Shown here one piece after another: positions 9,132-17,297 of a stretch of DNA of 64,000 nucleotides. The notes below the pieces were generated by a model, which saw only the letters and a list, made by a program, of their open reading frames with translations, was not told where the DNA came from and ran no database searches. The DNA is taken from the NCBI GenBank assembly GCA_963728925.1, contig CAVSMB010000013.1:62001-126000 (forward strand). Direction: 5' to 3'. This stretch comes from JBBPZA01 sp963728925 (GTDB taxonomy: Bacteria > Actinomycetota > Thermoleophilia > Solirubrobacterales > Solirubrobacteraceae). The translations under genes were made by a program, and so were the position numbers. Each line of letters opens with the position of its first letter. Positions within the stretch are counted from its first letter, which is position 1.

Positions 9132-9913
9132 GCCGTGCGCTCCTCGTCGACGAGCCCGACCGCCCTCAGGATGCCGTCGAGGATCGCGATCGGGCTCGGA
9201 GGCGAGCCGGGGACGTACACGTCGACCGGCAGCACGCGGTCCACACCGCCGGCGACGGCGCCGGTCGCCGCGGACAGGCCGCCCGAGCACGCGTCCGTGC
9301 CGACCGCGACCAGCGCCTTGGGCTCGGGCATGATCTGCCAGGTCCGCTCGAGCGGGCCGCGCATGGGCTCGGTGACGCCACCGGTGACGAGCAGCACGTC
9401 GGCGTGGCGCGGGGCGGCGGTCAGGAAGACGCCGAGTCGCTGGACGTCGTAGTGTGGGTTCCACAGCGCCTGGATCTCCCACTCCTCGGCGCCGTCCGAA
9501 CCCGCATCGACGTGGCGAACATGCACCGACCGCCGCAGCGCCTTCGCCCGTGCGCCGAGCGGCGCGCCTTCTGTGGCGGGAGCCTGATCGCCTTCCGGCA
9601 CGCCGACGACCAAGGCGTCACGACCCCGTCTCGCGGTCTCATAGGTCGAGCGGAACGCGAACCACTCGGGCGCCGCCTCGACGCATGCCCCGCAGAGAAT
9701 GCAACGCCCGCGGTCCAGCTCGACTCGGCCCCGCTCGTCCACGGCGATCGCTCGCGTGGGACATAGGGCTTCCAGCTCCGGGTCGGCGCCGACGCCGACG
9801 CCGTCCAACACGTCGACCCGCCCGCGGAAGCCCACGAAGGGTTCCTCATCGCGACGCGGGTACCCGGTGGTCACCCGTCCTCGCCGCAACCCGCGCACCA
9901 GCCACTCGAGCAT
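9128..9913 (-). CDS. Ferredoxin-HyfI/NuoB-like fusion subunit lacking the proximal Fe-S ligands
   Basis: 261 aa. Residues 1-90 resemble a reduced HyfH/NuoI ferredoxin with one possible cluster (CP at 51 and CILCGAC at 71-77). Residues 120-255 are NuoB/HyfI-like (NPHYDVQRLG, LLVTGGVTEPM, VDVYVPGSPPSP). The family's cluster ligands are altered: the GSCNGCD position reads GSDGAEE (138-144), the VPGCPP Cys is Ser237, and only a shifted Cys209 remains. The proximal [4Fe-4S] cluster is therefore probably absent. The start overlaps the hyfG stop (TGATG). Fusion of the two subunits is also unusual. Confidence 0.8.
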   Translation of the reverse strand: MLEWLVRGLRRGRVTTGYPRRDEEPFVGFRGRVDVLDGVGVGADPELEALCPTRAIAVDERGRVELDRGRCILCGACVEAAPEWFAFRSTYETARRGRDALVVGVPEGDQAPATEGAPLGARAKALRRSVHVRHVDAGSDGAEEWEIQALWNPHYDVQRLGVFLTAAPRHADVLLVTGGVTEPMRGPLERTWQIMPEPKALVAVGTDACSGGLSAATGAVAGGVDRVLPVDVYVPGSPPSPIAILDGILRAVGLVDEERTA

Positions 9914-11373
9914 CAGCGATCGCTCCCCGCCGGCGTGAGGCCGAACGAGTGCTCGATGAACGCGAAGTCGGTGAGCACATCGGCGGGGAAGGCCAGGTCG
10001 AACAGCGCGAAGTTGCGCAGCGAGGGCGAGGCGAGATGCACGCGACCGATCCGGCCGTCCTCGACCTCGACCCAGACGACGAGCTCGCCCTGCGGAGCCT
10101 CGCTCCACCCGTAGGCGGCGCCGCTGCCGCCGGGCACCGGGCAGCGGATCGCTCCATCTCGCTTGCGCAAATGATCGATAGCCTGGCGCAGGATGCGCAC
10201 CGACTCCCCCAGCTCGCCGAAGCGGACCTCGACGCGGGCCATCGCGTCGCCTCCCTCCTGGGTGACCACCTCGAGCCCGAGGCGGCGGTAGTCGCCGTAG
10301 GGACGCTCGTGGCGTGCGTCGGTGCCCAGCCCCGAGCCGCGAGCGAGCGGCCCGACCGCGCCGTGGTCCTCCAGGGTGGAGCGCTCCAGCACGCCGGTCC
10401 CGACCAGCCGATCGGTCATCGACTCGGTCTGCTCAAAGAGCCGGCGGTCGCGGCGCAGATCCGCCTCAAAGGCGTCGAGCACGCGTCCGAGGTCGTCGAG
10501 CCCGACGCGCCCGTCATCGCGCACCCCACCCGGCACGATCGCGCCGCGCGCGAAGCGCGAGCCGGTGAACGCCGCCTGCAGGCGCAGCACGTTCTCCTTG
10601 TGGATCTGAAAGCGCGCCTGGCCGACGAACAGCGCGGTCGTCTCCGCCTGCTTGGCGATGACGTCGAGGTGGTTGGCCAGGCGCTCGAGCTCCGCGTAGA
10701 CGGCGCGCCAGCGCTGCGCCCGCGGCGGCGGCTCCACGCCCAGTGCCCGCTCGACGGCTTGCGCGTAGGCGCTCGCGTAGGCGACCGAGGCGATGCCCGC
10801 CACGCGCTCTGCGACGTAGGAGCCCTGATCGAGGCTCATCCCGCGGAACCGCTGTTCGAGGCCACGGTGCTTGAAGAAAGGTCGCGTGTGGAGGCGTGGG
10901 ACGTCCTCGCCGCCGGTTTCGATGAGGAACTGGATCGCCTCGAAGACCCCGGAGCGCACCGGGCCGTACGGGATCGCGAAGACGTCGGCGCCGCTGACCT
11001 CGTGGGTGACGAGGTCGGCGTCGGGACGGGTGAGGCTCGGGGCCGGGTCGAGGCCCAGGGGGAGGATGCCGTGACGCTCGGCCAGCTCGCGTTCCGGCCA
11101 CCTCGCCGCGGGCCACCACGCGCCCAACGACGGGTAGACGGCCGGCTCACCGTCCAGCGGGGCGCGAAGGACGACCAGCCGCCCGCGCAGCGCGAAGGCG
11201 GACAGCAGCGAGGGCTCTGGGTGCTCGGCGAGGTGGACGGTGACGAAGCGCGCGCCGGCCTCCCGCAGGGCACGCGCCGCCTTGGGCAGCTCGTCGAGAC
11301 CGACCCTGAGCCGCGTCTCGGGGTCGGCTGACGGCTCCTGGACGCCGACCAGGGTGTCCGGAACGGCGCTCAC
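9913..11373 (-). CDS. HyfG/NuoCD-like large subunit without NiFe cysteines
   Basis: 486 aa. It has a NuoC-like N-terminal domain (about 15-110) and a NuoD/hydrogenase-large-subunit domain. The L1 motif that would read ERICGICS in a NiFe hydrogenase is ERVAGIASVAYA at 189-200, and no C-terminal DPCxxC is present. The active-site metal therefore cannot be bound in the usual way. The protein fits the energy-converting-hydrogenase-related (Ehr) class rather than a hydrogenase. Start is GTG at 11373, overlapping the hyfF stop. Partner subunits flank it on both sides. Confidence 0.85.
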   Translation of the reverse strand: MSAVPDTLVGVQEPSADPETRLRVGLDELPKAARALREAGARFVTVHLAEHPEPSLLSAFALRGRLVVLRAPLDGEPAVYPSLGAWWPAARWPERELAERHGILPLGLDPAPSLTRPDADLVTHEVSGADVFAIPYGPVRSGVFEAIQFLIETGGEDVPRLHTRPFFKHRGLEQRFRGMSLDQGSYVAERVAGIASVAYASAYAQAVERALGVEPPPRAQRWRAVYAELERLANHLDVIAKQAETTALFVGQARFQIHKENVLRLQAAFTGSRFARGAIVPGGVRDDGRVGLDDLGRVLDAFEADLRRDRRLFEQTESMTDRLVGTGVLERSTLEDHGAVGPLARGSGLGTDARHERPYGDYRRLGLEVVTQEGGDAMARVEVRFGELGESVRILRQAIDHLRKRDGAIRCPVPGGSGAAYGWSEAPQGELVVWVEVEDGRIGRVHLASPSLRNFALFDLAFPADVLTDFAFIEHSFGLTPAGSDR

Positions 11374-12842
11374 GGCCCGGGGGCGCCGAGCCGGCCGGCG
11401 GCGTTGGACAGCAGGTCTGCCAGCGCATTGGGCAGATGCACGCCGAGTCCCACGACCACGACAAGGCAGCCGAGCATCCCGGCGACCATCCACCAGCTCG
11501 TCTCTGCGGCGACGCCTGCGCCGTCGGCCGCCGGCGTGAGCACGATGCGGCCGGCGTGCCACACCAGGCCGAAGAAGGCGACGTTGACGAACACTAGGAG
11601 CAGCGCCACGCCGACGTACTGCGACCCGGCGAAGGCGCCCGAGACGATCTGGAACTCGCTGCGGAAGACGCCCGACAGCGGCAGGCCCGACAGCGCCAGG
11701 ACCGCGGCCAGGAACATCGGGCCGGTCCACGGCATCAGCCGACCCGCGCCGGTGACACCGTCGATCTCCTTGGTGTCGTAGCGACGCAGGAGCGAGCCGG
11801 CCCCGAGGAAGGCCAGCCCCTTCGCCGAGGCGTGGGTGATCACGTGCAAGAGCGCTCCGGCGACCGCCAGCGGCGCGCCGAAGCCGACGCCGAGCGCGAC
11901 GAGCCCCATGTGCTCGATCGAGGAGTAGGCGAGCAGCCGCTTGAAGTTGCCCTGACGAAGCACGAACAGACTTGCGACGACCAGCGAGAGGGCCCCGACG
12001 ACGATCAGGACATGGCCGGCGAACGGTCGCTCCCCGGCGGCGACGGCGACCTGGTAGAAGCGCAGCACGGCGTACAGGGCTGCGGCCAGCAGCGAGCCCG
12101 ACAGCAGCGCCGAGGCGGGCGCCGGCGCCTCGCTGTGCGCGTCGGGAAGCCAGGTGTGGGTCGGCACGAAGCCGACCTTCGTCCCGAAGCCGACCACGGC
12201 GAGGAGGAACGACAGCCGCACGGCGTCCGTCGGCAGCGTTCCGGCGGCTCCGAGCAGCCGGTCAAAGCGCGGGAGGTAGGCCTCGCCGAGCGTCGCGGTG
12301 CCCGCCGCGTAGAGCACGATGATCGAGAGCAGCGCGATGCCGAGTCCGCACGAGGCGATCAACACGTACTTCCAGGATGCCTCCAGTGCTGCGTCGGTGC
12401 GGTCCAGGGCGACCAGCAGCGCCGAGATGATCGTCGTCAGCTCGACCGCCACCCACAGCGACCCGAAGTCGGCGGCGAGGGGAACGAGCAGCATGCTCCA
12501 GCTGAAGAGGTTGAGCAGCACGAAATAGCGCCGCGCGAAGCTGTCGAAGCCATGCCCCCGCTCGTCGACGGCCAGGTACCCGATCGAGAACACCGCGGCG
12601 GCGGCGTAGAGCAGCCCGGTGGCCGCGAGGAAGACCGCGCCAAGCGAGTCGAGCCGCAGCCAGCCGCCGAGCGCGTGCTCGACGGCGCCGTGACGGACGT
12701 CGAGGGCCAGCGCGACGCTCAGGACCAGCGAGACGACCGCCGCGACCACCGTCGCGGCGCGAGCCAGACGCCAGCCGTCCGCCGCGGCCACCGCGACGGC
12801 GGCCAGGGGGACGGCGAGGATCGCGATCAGCGTCCAGCTCAT
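11370..12842 (-). CDS. hyfF: HyfF/NuoN-like antiporter subunit
   Basis: 490 aa, about 14 membrane segments, proton-antiporter family. Conserved Glu134 (WVAVELTTI) and Lys222 (GFGTKVGFVP), plus the THTWLPDAHSEAP loop typical of NuoN/HyfF, are present. ATG at 12842 overlaps the upstream stop (ATGA). The preserved ion-pathway residues contrast with the loss of redox ligands in the neighbouring catalytic subunits. Confidence 0.9.
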   Translation of the reverse strand: MSWTLIAILAVPLAAVAVAAADGWRLARAATVVAAVVSLVLSVALALDVRHGAVEHALGGWLRLDSLGAVFLAATGLLYAAAAVFSIGYLAVDERGHGFDSFARRYFVLLNLFSWSMLLVPLAADFGSLWVAVELTTIISALLVALDRTDAALEASWKYVLIASCGLGIALLSIIVLYAAGTATLGEAYLPRFDRLLGAAGTLPTDAVRLSFLLAVVGFGTKVGFVPTHTWLPDAHSEAPAPASALLSGSLLAAALYAVLRFYQVAVAAGERPFAGHVLIVVGALSLVVASLFVLRQGNFKRLLAYSSIEHMGLVALGVGFGAPLAVAGALLHVITHASAKGLAFLGAGSLLRRYDTKEIDGVTGAGRLMPWTGPMFLAAVLALSGLPLSGVFRSEFQIVSGAFAGSQYVGVALLLVFVNVAFFGLVWHAGRIVLTPAADGAGVAAETSWWMVAGMLGCLVVVVGLGVHLPNALADLLSNAAGRLGAPGP

Positions 12843-14467
12843 CCGGTCAGACGGTCCAGGACGTCGGTTCGCACTGCCGTTCGCTCCACAGCGAGGTACT
12901 GCACGAGGACTACGAAGACGAGCACGCCCACGAGAACGTCGAAGAGCAGCAGCAGCGCGAGGATCAGCGGCAGTCCGGGCGCGATGACCAGCGACCCGAC
13001 CGACACCGCGTTCTCCAGCACCAGGAAGCCGATGAGCTGCGAGGGCGCGTAGGGGCTGACGATCATCAGCAGGAAGGCGACGAGCACACCGGCCACGGCG
13101 ACCGGGAGAGCGGAGAGCGGCAGCGCCGGAACGCCGCCGAGGTGCACGCCGTGGAGGGCGACGAAGGCGAACGACGACAGCACGATGGCCGCGAGCACGG
13201 CGGTCGGCGCGCCGATGCTGGCGGGCACCCGCGGGTCGGAGCCGAGGTTGCGCAGGACGTAGGCGACGCCGACCGGGAAGAGGATCGCCTTGAGCGCGAG
13301 CGTCACCGCCGCGAGCACGTAGAGCTCGCTGCCGTGCCCGTCGGCCGCCGTCGCGACCGCCAGGCCGGCGACCACCGCCGAGCTCAGCGCGTACAGCCGC
13401 AACTGCTCCCAGACCTCCTGCGAGCGCAGCATCCAGACCTCGAGCAGCAGCACCGCAACGGCGCTGAGGGTCGCCGCGGCGCCGAAGACCGTCAGCTTCG
13501 CGTCGCCGAAGCCCGGCTGGAAGAGGAAGATGACGACGGCGAGCACCGCGAGCATGAAGCTCGCCACGGTGAACTCGGGAATCTTGTAGAGGCGCAGCTT
13601 CGCGTAGCTCGACTCGATCGCGACGACGGCCGCGCCAACGACGACGCACTTTGCCAGTAGCAGGACGACGGCCAGCGCCACGCTGTCCAGGCGCCCCGTC
13701 GCGGCGAGTCCCCACGGCGCCACGAGCACGTTTAAGAAGATCACGTAGAGGACCAGCTGCTTGACCGACGAGCCCCAGCGCAGGAACGCGAGCCCGGGCC
13801 CTGAGTGCTCGAGCACGCGCCCCTCCTCGATCATCCCGAACTCAAGCGTCCCCCCGTGGCTCTGCACCGGGATCCGGCCGCTCTCGGCCAACACGAGCAT
13901 GAAGAACGCCGCGACGACGAGCAGATGGCTGGGCCGCACGACCTCGACCGCCGAGGAGCGAAGCGTCTCCCCAAGGACGTAAGGCAGGTCGGTCTGCGTG
14001 GTGAGCGCAACCACGAACACGACGAAGATCACCGTCGGCTCGTTGAGCGCCCCGAACGTCCGCAGCCGGCTTGACCCGAGCTGGGCATACGGACTGCCGC
14101 TGTCAATCGCGGCGAGCGAGATGGCGAAAGAGGCCATCCCCAGGATCAGGCCACCGGCCAAGATGTCGCCCATGTACCCGAGCGGCAGCCCGAAGCTCGT
14201 GAGCACCGGGATCAGCAGCGGTACCGTCGCATAGCCGGCAAAACTGACATAGGGAGCCGCCCGGAAGACCGGCCCTGCAGGCCCTGGGAGGACGGTCTCC
14301 TTGCGCAGCAGCTTCGCGATGTCGTAGTAGGGCTGCAGCACCCGCGGCCCGCGGCGCTCCTGCACCACGGCCTCGGCCTTGGCGATGCAGCCGCTGACCA
14401 ACGGAGCGAAGCCGAGCACCGTGACCACCTGTAGGACCTGGACGGTCCAGTCGGGCAGGATCGGCAC
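12839..14467 (-). CDS. HyfC-HyfE fusion membrane subunit
   Basis: 542 aa. Residues 1 to about 315 are NuoH/HyfC-like (VQERRGPRVLQPYYDIAKLL, then AESGRIPVQ and EFGMIEEG). Residues about 325-520 are HyfE-like, with hydrophobic helices and LKAILFPVGVAYVLRNLG. These are normally separate polypeptides, so the fusion is notable. It is the first gene after fluoride riboswitch D, with a 35-base spacer between aptamer and ATG. It should anchor the soluble subunits to the antiporter-like arm. Confidence 0.87.
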   Translation of the reverse strand: MPILPDWTVQVLQVVTVLGFAPLVSGCIAKAEAVVQERRGPRVLQPYYDIAKLLRKETVLPGPAGPVFRAAPYVSFAGYATVPLLIPVLTSFGLPLGYMGDILAGGLILGMASFAISLAAIDSGSPYAQLGSSRLRTFGALNEPTVIFVVFVVALTTQTDLPYVLGETLRSSAVEVVRPSHLLVVAAFFMLVLAESGRIPVQSHGGTLEFGMIEEGRVLEHSGPGLAFLRWGSSVKQLVLYVIFLNVLVAPWGLAATGRLDSVALAVVLLLAKCVVVGAAVVAIESSYAKLRLYKIPEFTVASFMLAVLAVVIFLFQPGFGDAKLTVFGAAATLSAVAVLLLEVWMLRSQEVWEQLRLYALSSAVVAGLAVATAADGHGSELYVLAAVTLALKAILFPVGVAYVLRNLGSDPRVPASIGAPTAVLAAIVLSSFAFVALHGVHLGGVPALPLSALPVAVAGVLVAFLLMIVSPYAPSQLIGFLVLENAVSVGSLVIAPGLPLILALLLLFDVLVGVLVFVVLVQYLAVERTAVRTDVLDRLTG

Positions 14468-14502
14468 GGTGGCGTCGCTCCTCTCGCGTCGAATCGGTCG
14501 CG

Positions 14503-14580
14503 GAAGGAGCCATCAGCCTGTCAGTCAGGCGGCAGTTCGGAAGGCCAGGACCAACCTCCACGCCAGAGCTCCATCTGGCT
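14503..14580 (-). promoter_or_regulatory. Fluoride riboswitch D (crcB motif)
   Basis: Read on the minus strand, P1 is CCAGA-TGGAGC-TCTGG and the 3' strand reads AGGCTGATGGCTCCTTC. The P1 loop GGAGC pairs with downstream GCTCC to form the pseudoknot, and P3 is GCCTG/CAGGC before the invariant CTGATG. This matches the fluoride aptamer consensus, with an extra hairpin between P1 and P3. It lies 35 bases upstream of the hyfC-hyfE start and should turn on the complex, uspA and ppa when fluoride rises. Confidence 0.88.
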
Positions 14581-14670
14581 CGAACCGATGATACCCGAGA
14601 GCCGCCTGAACACGCGCTCGACCGAACGAGGAGCAACTGTCAAATGTTGTGGCTAGCGGCCTGACAGAAG

Positions 14671-14947
14671 TCACGCGGCGACCCTCTCGTCCGTCGTTGT
14701 GATGTCGTCGTCCGTGACCCGGATACCGTCCTTGAACGTCGCGCCGGCGAACACGTCGGCGACGAGCTCGTGGCCGTTGAACCGTCGCCAACGTTCCTAG
14801 GCGGCGTCGAGGAGCTTGTAGGCCATCGCGAGCGCGGCCTTCTTCGAGCCCGCGCATTCGTGCGCGGGTGCGGAGCTTGACGGTCGCGAAGCTTGACTCG
14901 ATCGCGGTCGCGGTCCGCAGGTGGCGCCAGTGCTCGGCCGGGATGGC
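14671..14947 (-). pseudogene. IS256-family (mutator) transposase, 3' remnant
   Basis: The minus strand begins AIPAEHWRHLRTATAIESSFATVKLRT, the C-terminal signature of IS256 transposases. A change of frame near 14860 and a TAG within the next stretch (LLDAA*ERWRRFNGHELVA) separate it from the tail ending ...TTDERVAA. It is joined in frame to a phosphatase fragment upstream. It is dead and too short to transpose. Confidence 0.8.
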
Positions 14948-15156
14948 GTAGTAGCGCGCGAGCGTGATCTCCGAGCTGCCCATCCCGTCGCCGAGCAGCA
15001 GGATCACGTTCTTGGGCTTCTTGGAGCGGATCTGTGACCGCGGCAGCTGCGAGTTGTCGCGGTCGTCGCCACTGCCGGCGGCAACCGTCCCGCCCAGCAC
15101 CCGGCCGCCCCGATGGCAGCCAGCGCTGCGATGCGCCGATACCCCAGCCGTCGCAT
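14948..15156 (-). pseudogene. Alkaline-phosphatase-like gene, 5' remnant
   Basis: ATG at 15156 follows a good ribosome binding site (GGGAGG). It begins a signal peptide (MRRLGYRRIAALAAIGAAG), then a frameshift, then PKNVILLLGDGMGSSEITLARYY, the N-terminal metal-binding Asp motif of alkaline phosphatases. The sequence then switches abruptly to an IS256 transposase tail. The rest of the phosphatase is absent. Confidence 0.75.
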
Positions 15157-15289
15157 GAACAACCTCCCGTTGGTGAACGAGGGCGGAGGGTGCTGGACGA
15201 CGAGCCGCTGGCCGTGAAGATTCTGAAATCACGGGATAAAACGGCTGTGAAGGCGTCAGTCGCCGCCCGGCTGCTCCCTCCGGGATCAT

Positions 15290-15865
15290 CCCTCCAATTG
15301 GGCTCGAAACGCGACAACCGTCAGGTCGCCCTTCCCCGTCTGCTCAGACCGCCGCCCGTCGCAGCCGCTCTCGAGTACGCGGCTGTGGCCCACGGAGGCC
15401 AGCGTCGCAAGGACGGCTCGCTGTTCGTGCTGCACGTGATCGAGGTGGCCGCCCTGTTGCGTATCGTGCGGGCCGACCTGCCGGTGATCGTCGCGGGCGT
15501 GCTGCACGATGTGCTGGAGCGCACCGTCGCAGCGGTGAGTGAGGATGAATCGATCTCGCCGTACGAGGAGCGCAAGCGCTTGCTACGGCAGAGTGCGGCC
15601 GACGGTGGCCCTGATGCGCATGCGGTATTCGCCGCAGACAAGGTCGCCAAGGGCGGAGCCTGCGCAGCTGCTGGCCGCACTCCCATCAGGTATCTCCGCG
15701 TCGGAAGGACGTCAGGCGCCTGGATCACTACGAGCGCAGCCTTGGACGCTCCGCGAGGTGGGCTTCGCGTTGCCGCTGGTTGACCTCCTGGAACTCAAGC
15801 TCTGGGCGCTCGATCCTGAAGCCGAGTTCCGTCTGACGGTCGATAGGATGCCCGACGAGCGATGA
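15290..15865 (+). pseudogene. HD-domain phosphohydrolase (RelA/SpoT-HD-like), frameshifted
   Basis: The first frame has AAVAHGGQRRKDGSLFVLH, VIEVAALLRIV and VAGVLHDVLE, resembling the RelA/SpoT/MESH1 HD fold (H...HD) with a degenerate HP motif. After DKVAK near 15645 the homology moves to another frame ending REVGFALPLVDLLELKLWAL and MPDER. The stop overlaps riboswitch A. I see no intact frame across the whole gene. The start is uncertain, because the region from 15180 is open without a clear ribosome binding site. Confidence 0.6.
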
Positions 15866-15906
15866 GGCTCGCTCTTGACCGCGGTACGTCCGCTGATGGC
15901 CTCTAC
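15857..15906 (+). promoter_or_regulatory. Fluoride riboswitch A (crcB motif)
   Basis: P1 GAGCG-ATGAGGCT-CGCTC, P3 GCGG/CCGC, then CTGATGGCCTCTAC. The loop GAGGC pairs with GCCTC (pseudoknot). This is nearly the textbook fluoride aptamer core. It lies 26 bases upstream of the NUDIX ATG and presumably controls that gene and perhaps the zinc-ribbon gene after it. Confidence 0.93.
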
Positions 15907-15931
15907 TCCGAATTCGAGTTCGAGGTGCTGC

Positions 15932-16354
15932 ATGAGAGTCAAAGTGCGGGCGGTCATCGCCCGCGACGGCAGAGTCGTTGTCGCACGCGAGCGGCGTCGC
16001 GGGTTGGAGTACTTCACCCTTCCGGGCGGCCGGGTCCAGCCCAAGGAGGAGCTCGAGCAGGCGCTCGCGCGCGAGGTTGCGGAGGAAACGGGTCTCTCGG
16101 TGGAGGTCGGGGCGCTTCTCTATCTCGCTGAGGTCGTGGCCGGCACGGCTGTGCAGGAACTCATCGCCGTCTTCCGCGCCGAGCATGTCGGTGGCGACTG
16201 GGACGGCGTCACCCTCATCGGTCGCGACGACGCAGTCGCAGAGCGGGTCAGACCCCCGATCCTAGACACCATCTTCGACGACCTCGAGGGCGGTGGGACA
16301 GCCATCCCTCGCTGGTTGGGCAACATTCACCAGCGCGCCTCAAGCCTGAAGTGA
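15932..16354 (+). CDS. NUDIX hydrolase under fluoride riboswitch A
   Basis: 140 aa. The Nudix box GGRVQPKEELEQALAREV-AEETGL (about 35-58) is intact, with all Glu metal ligands of the GX5EX7REUXEEXGU pattern. It should hydrolyse a nucleoside diphosphate linked to another moiety; the substrate is not predictable. The start is the ATG after the aptamer rather than the earlier in-frame ATG, which would place the aptamer inside the coding region. The NUDIX family is not itself a known fluoride target, so its placement is informative. Confidence 0.88.
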   Translation: MRVKVRAVIARDGRVVVARERRRGLEYFTLPGGRVQPKEELEQALAREVAEETGLSVEVGALLYLAEVVAGTAVQELIAVFRAEHVGGDWDGVTLIGRDDAVAERVRPPILDTIFDDLEGGGTAIPRWLGNIHQRASSLK

Positions 16355-16415
16355 GGAGCGCGCCGTGTGACCGAGCGGCGCCGGTGACCGCTCACCGGGA
16401 TCGCCAGAGCGAGCA

Positions 16416-16724
16416 ATGTACTGGTGCTTTCATTGCTACGGCGTCAATCCGCGTCCATCAGGCCCCTGCATACATTGCGGGCGACCGGTGGAGGCGCCAT
16501 CCGATCTCTCTTCCGAGCAGCGCCTGATCTGGACCCTCGGGCACCCCGACGGCGACCGCGCCGTCACGGCGGCACAGACGCTCGGCCGCAAGCGCGCCGC
16601 CGCGGCGCTCCCGGCGCTTCGGCAGGTCGTCACCGAAGAGCGGGATCCCTACCTGGCGGCCGAGGTTCTTCGCAGCCTGATCGCGATCGCGGGTGCCGAG
16701 CACTCGCGCGCCCGGCTCGAGTAG
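16416..16724 (+). CDS. Small zinc-ribbon HEAT-like protein, possibly truncated by a stop
   Basis: 102 aa. The N-terminal zinc ribbon has CFHC and CIHC. It is followed by two short helical repeats (TAAQTLGRKRAAAALPALRQ and DPYLAAEVLRSLIAIAG) resembling HEAT repeats. The frame stops at TAG but stays open afterwards, reading LAAQSSFMVQAVARKAL, which looks like the next repeat. A CAG to TAG change would explain a premature stop. Role unknown; possibly a protein-interaction module co-transcribed with the NUDIX gene. Confidence 0.6.
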   Translation: MYWCFHCYGVNPRPSGPCIHCGRPVEAPSDLSSEQRLIWTLGHPDGDRAVTAAQTLGRKRAAAALPALRQVVTEERDPYLAAEVLRSLIAIAGAEHSRARLE

Positions 16725-16739
16725 CTCGCCGCCCAGTCG

Positions 16740-17230
16740 TCGTTCATGGTGCAGGCCGTTGCGCGAAAGGCTCTGAGGGCCGCCGCATGCCCCTGCGTAG
16801 CCCGCCCCATGTCGGTGACCTCGCTCTCGTCGACCCACAACGCGTCGTCGAAGACGAGGAAGAACATGTGGTCCACGCACGACACGTCGCGAGGTGGGGC
16901 TGGTTCCATCCGATCGCAAGGAGCTGGCCGGCGAGCTCTCGGGCGTGCTGGTCGCCTGCCGATGGTGAACGCAACGACGCGGCGACGTGAATGGACTGCG
17001 AGCCGACGATCGCGAACTCCGGTTGCACTGGGGGGCCGCCAGGGTCGTCAGGAACGCTTCCGTAGAGTCGGTGCCGTCGAGCGCGACCAGCGCGCGGTCC
17101 AGGGCCGCCTGGTCGCCGGCGTCACGGCCGCCCACCGCCGCGGCGATCTCACCGTCGACTTCTACGGTGGGGTTCCCGCGACTGTCGAATCGCAGATGTG
17201 GCAGGAATGAACGGATGCGATCGCGCTCAT
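16740..17230 (-). pseudogene. Enolase remnant
   Basis: ATG at 17230 begins MSAIASVHS. After a small frameshift the sequence reads DSRGNPTVEVD, the enolase N-terminal signature, followed by GEIAAAVGGRDAGDQAALDR and ALVALDGTDS, matching the segment IxGxDAxDQxxLDxxLIxLDGT. About 45 residues expected between these blocks are missing, and the rest is scrambled over three frames. Enolase is the classical fluoride-sensitive glycolytic enzyme. It was last in the riboswitch C unit. The N-terminal identification is firm; the extent towards 16740 is approximate. Confidence 0.75.
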
Positions 17231-17297
17231 GCCTCGACCGTACCTGCGGATCTCCGGCCTCGAGGGCTCGGAGCCCGCGATGCGCGGCTCTCGCCGC

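Noticed and set aside
9913..11373. Genuine NiFe hydrogenase or complex I NuoCD
   Set aside because: NiFe cysteines are missing, and the gene set (fused HyfC-E, fused ferredoxin-HyfI, no NuoEFG) is not that of complex I.
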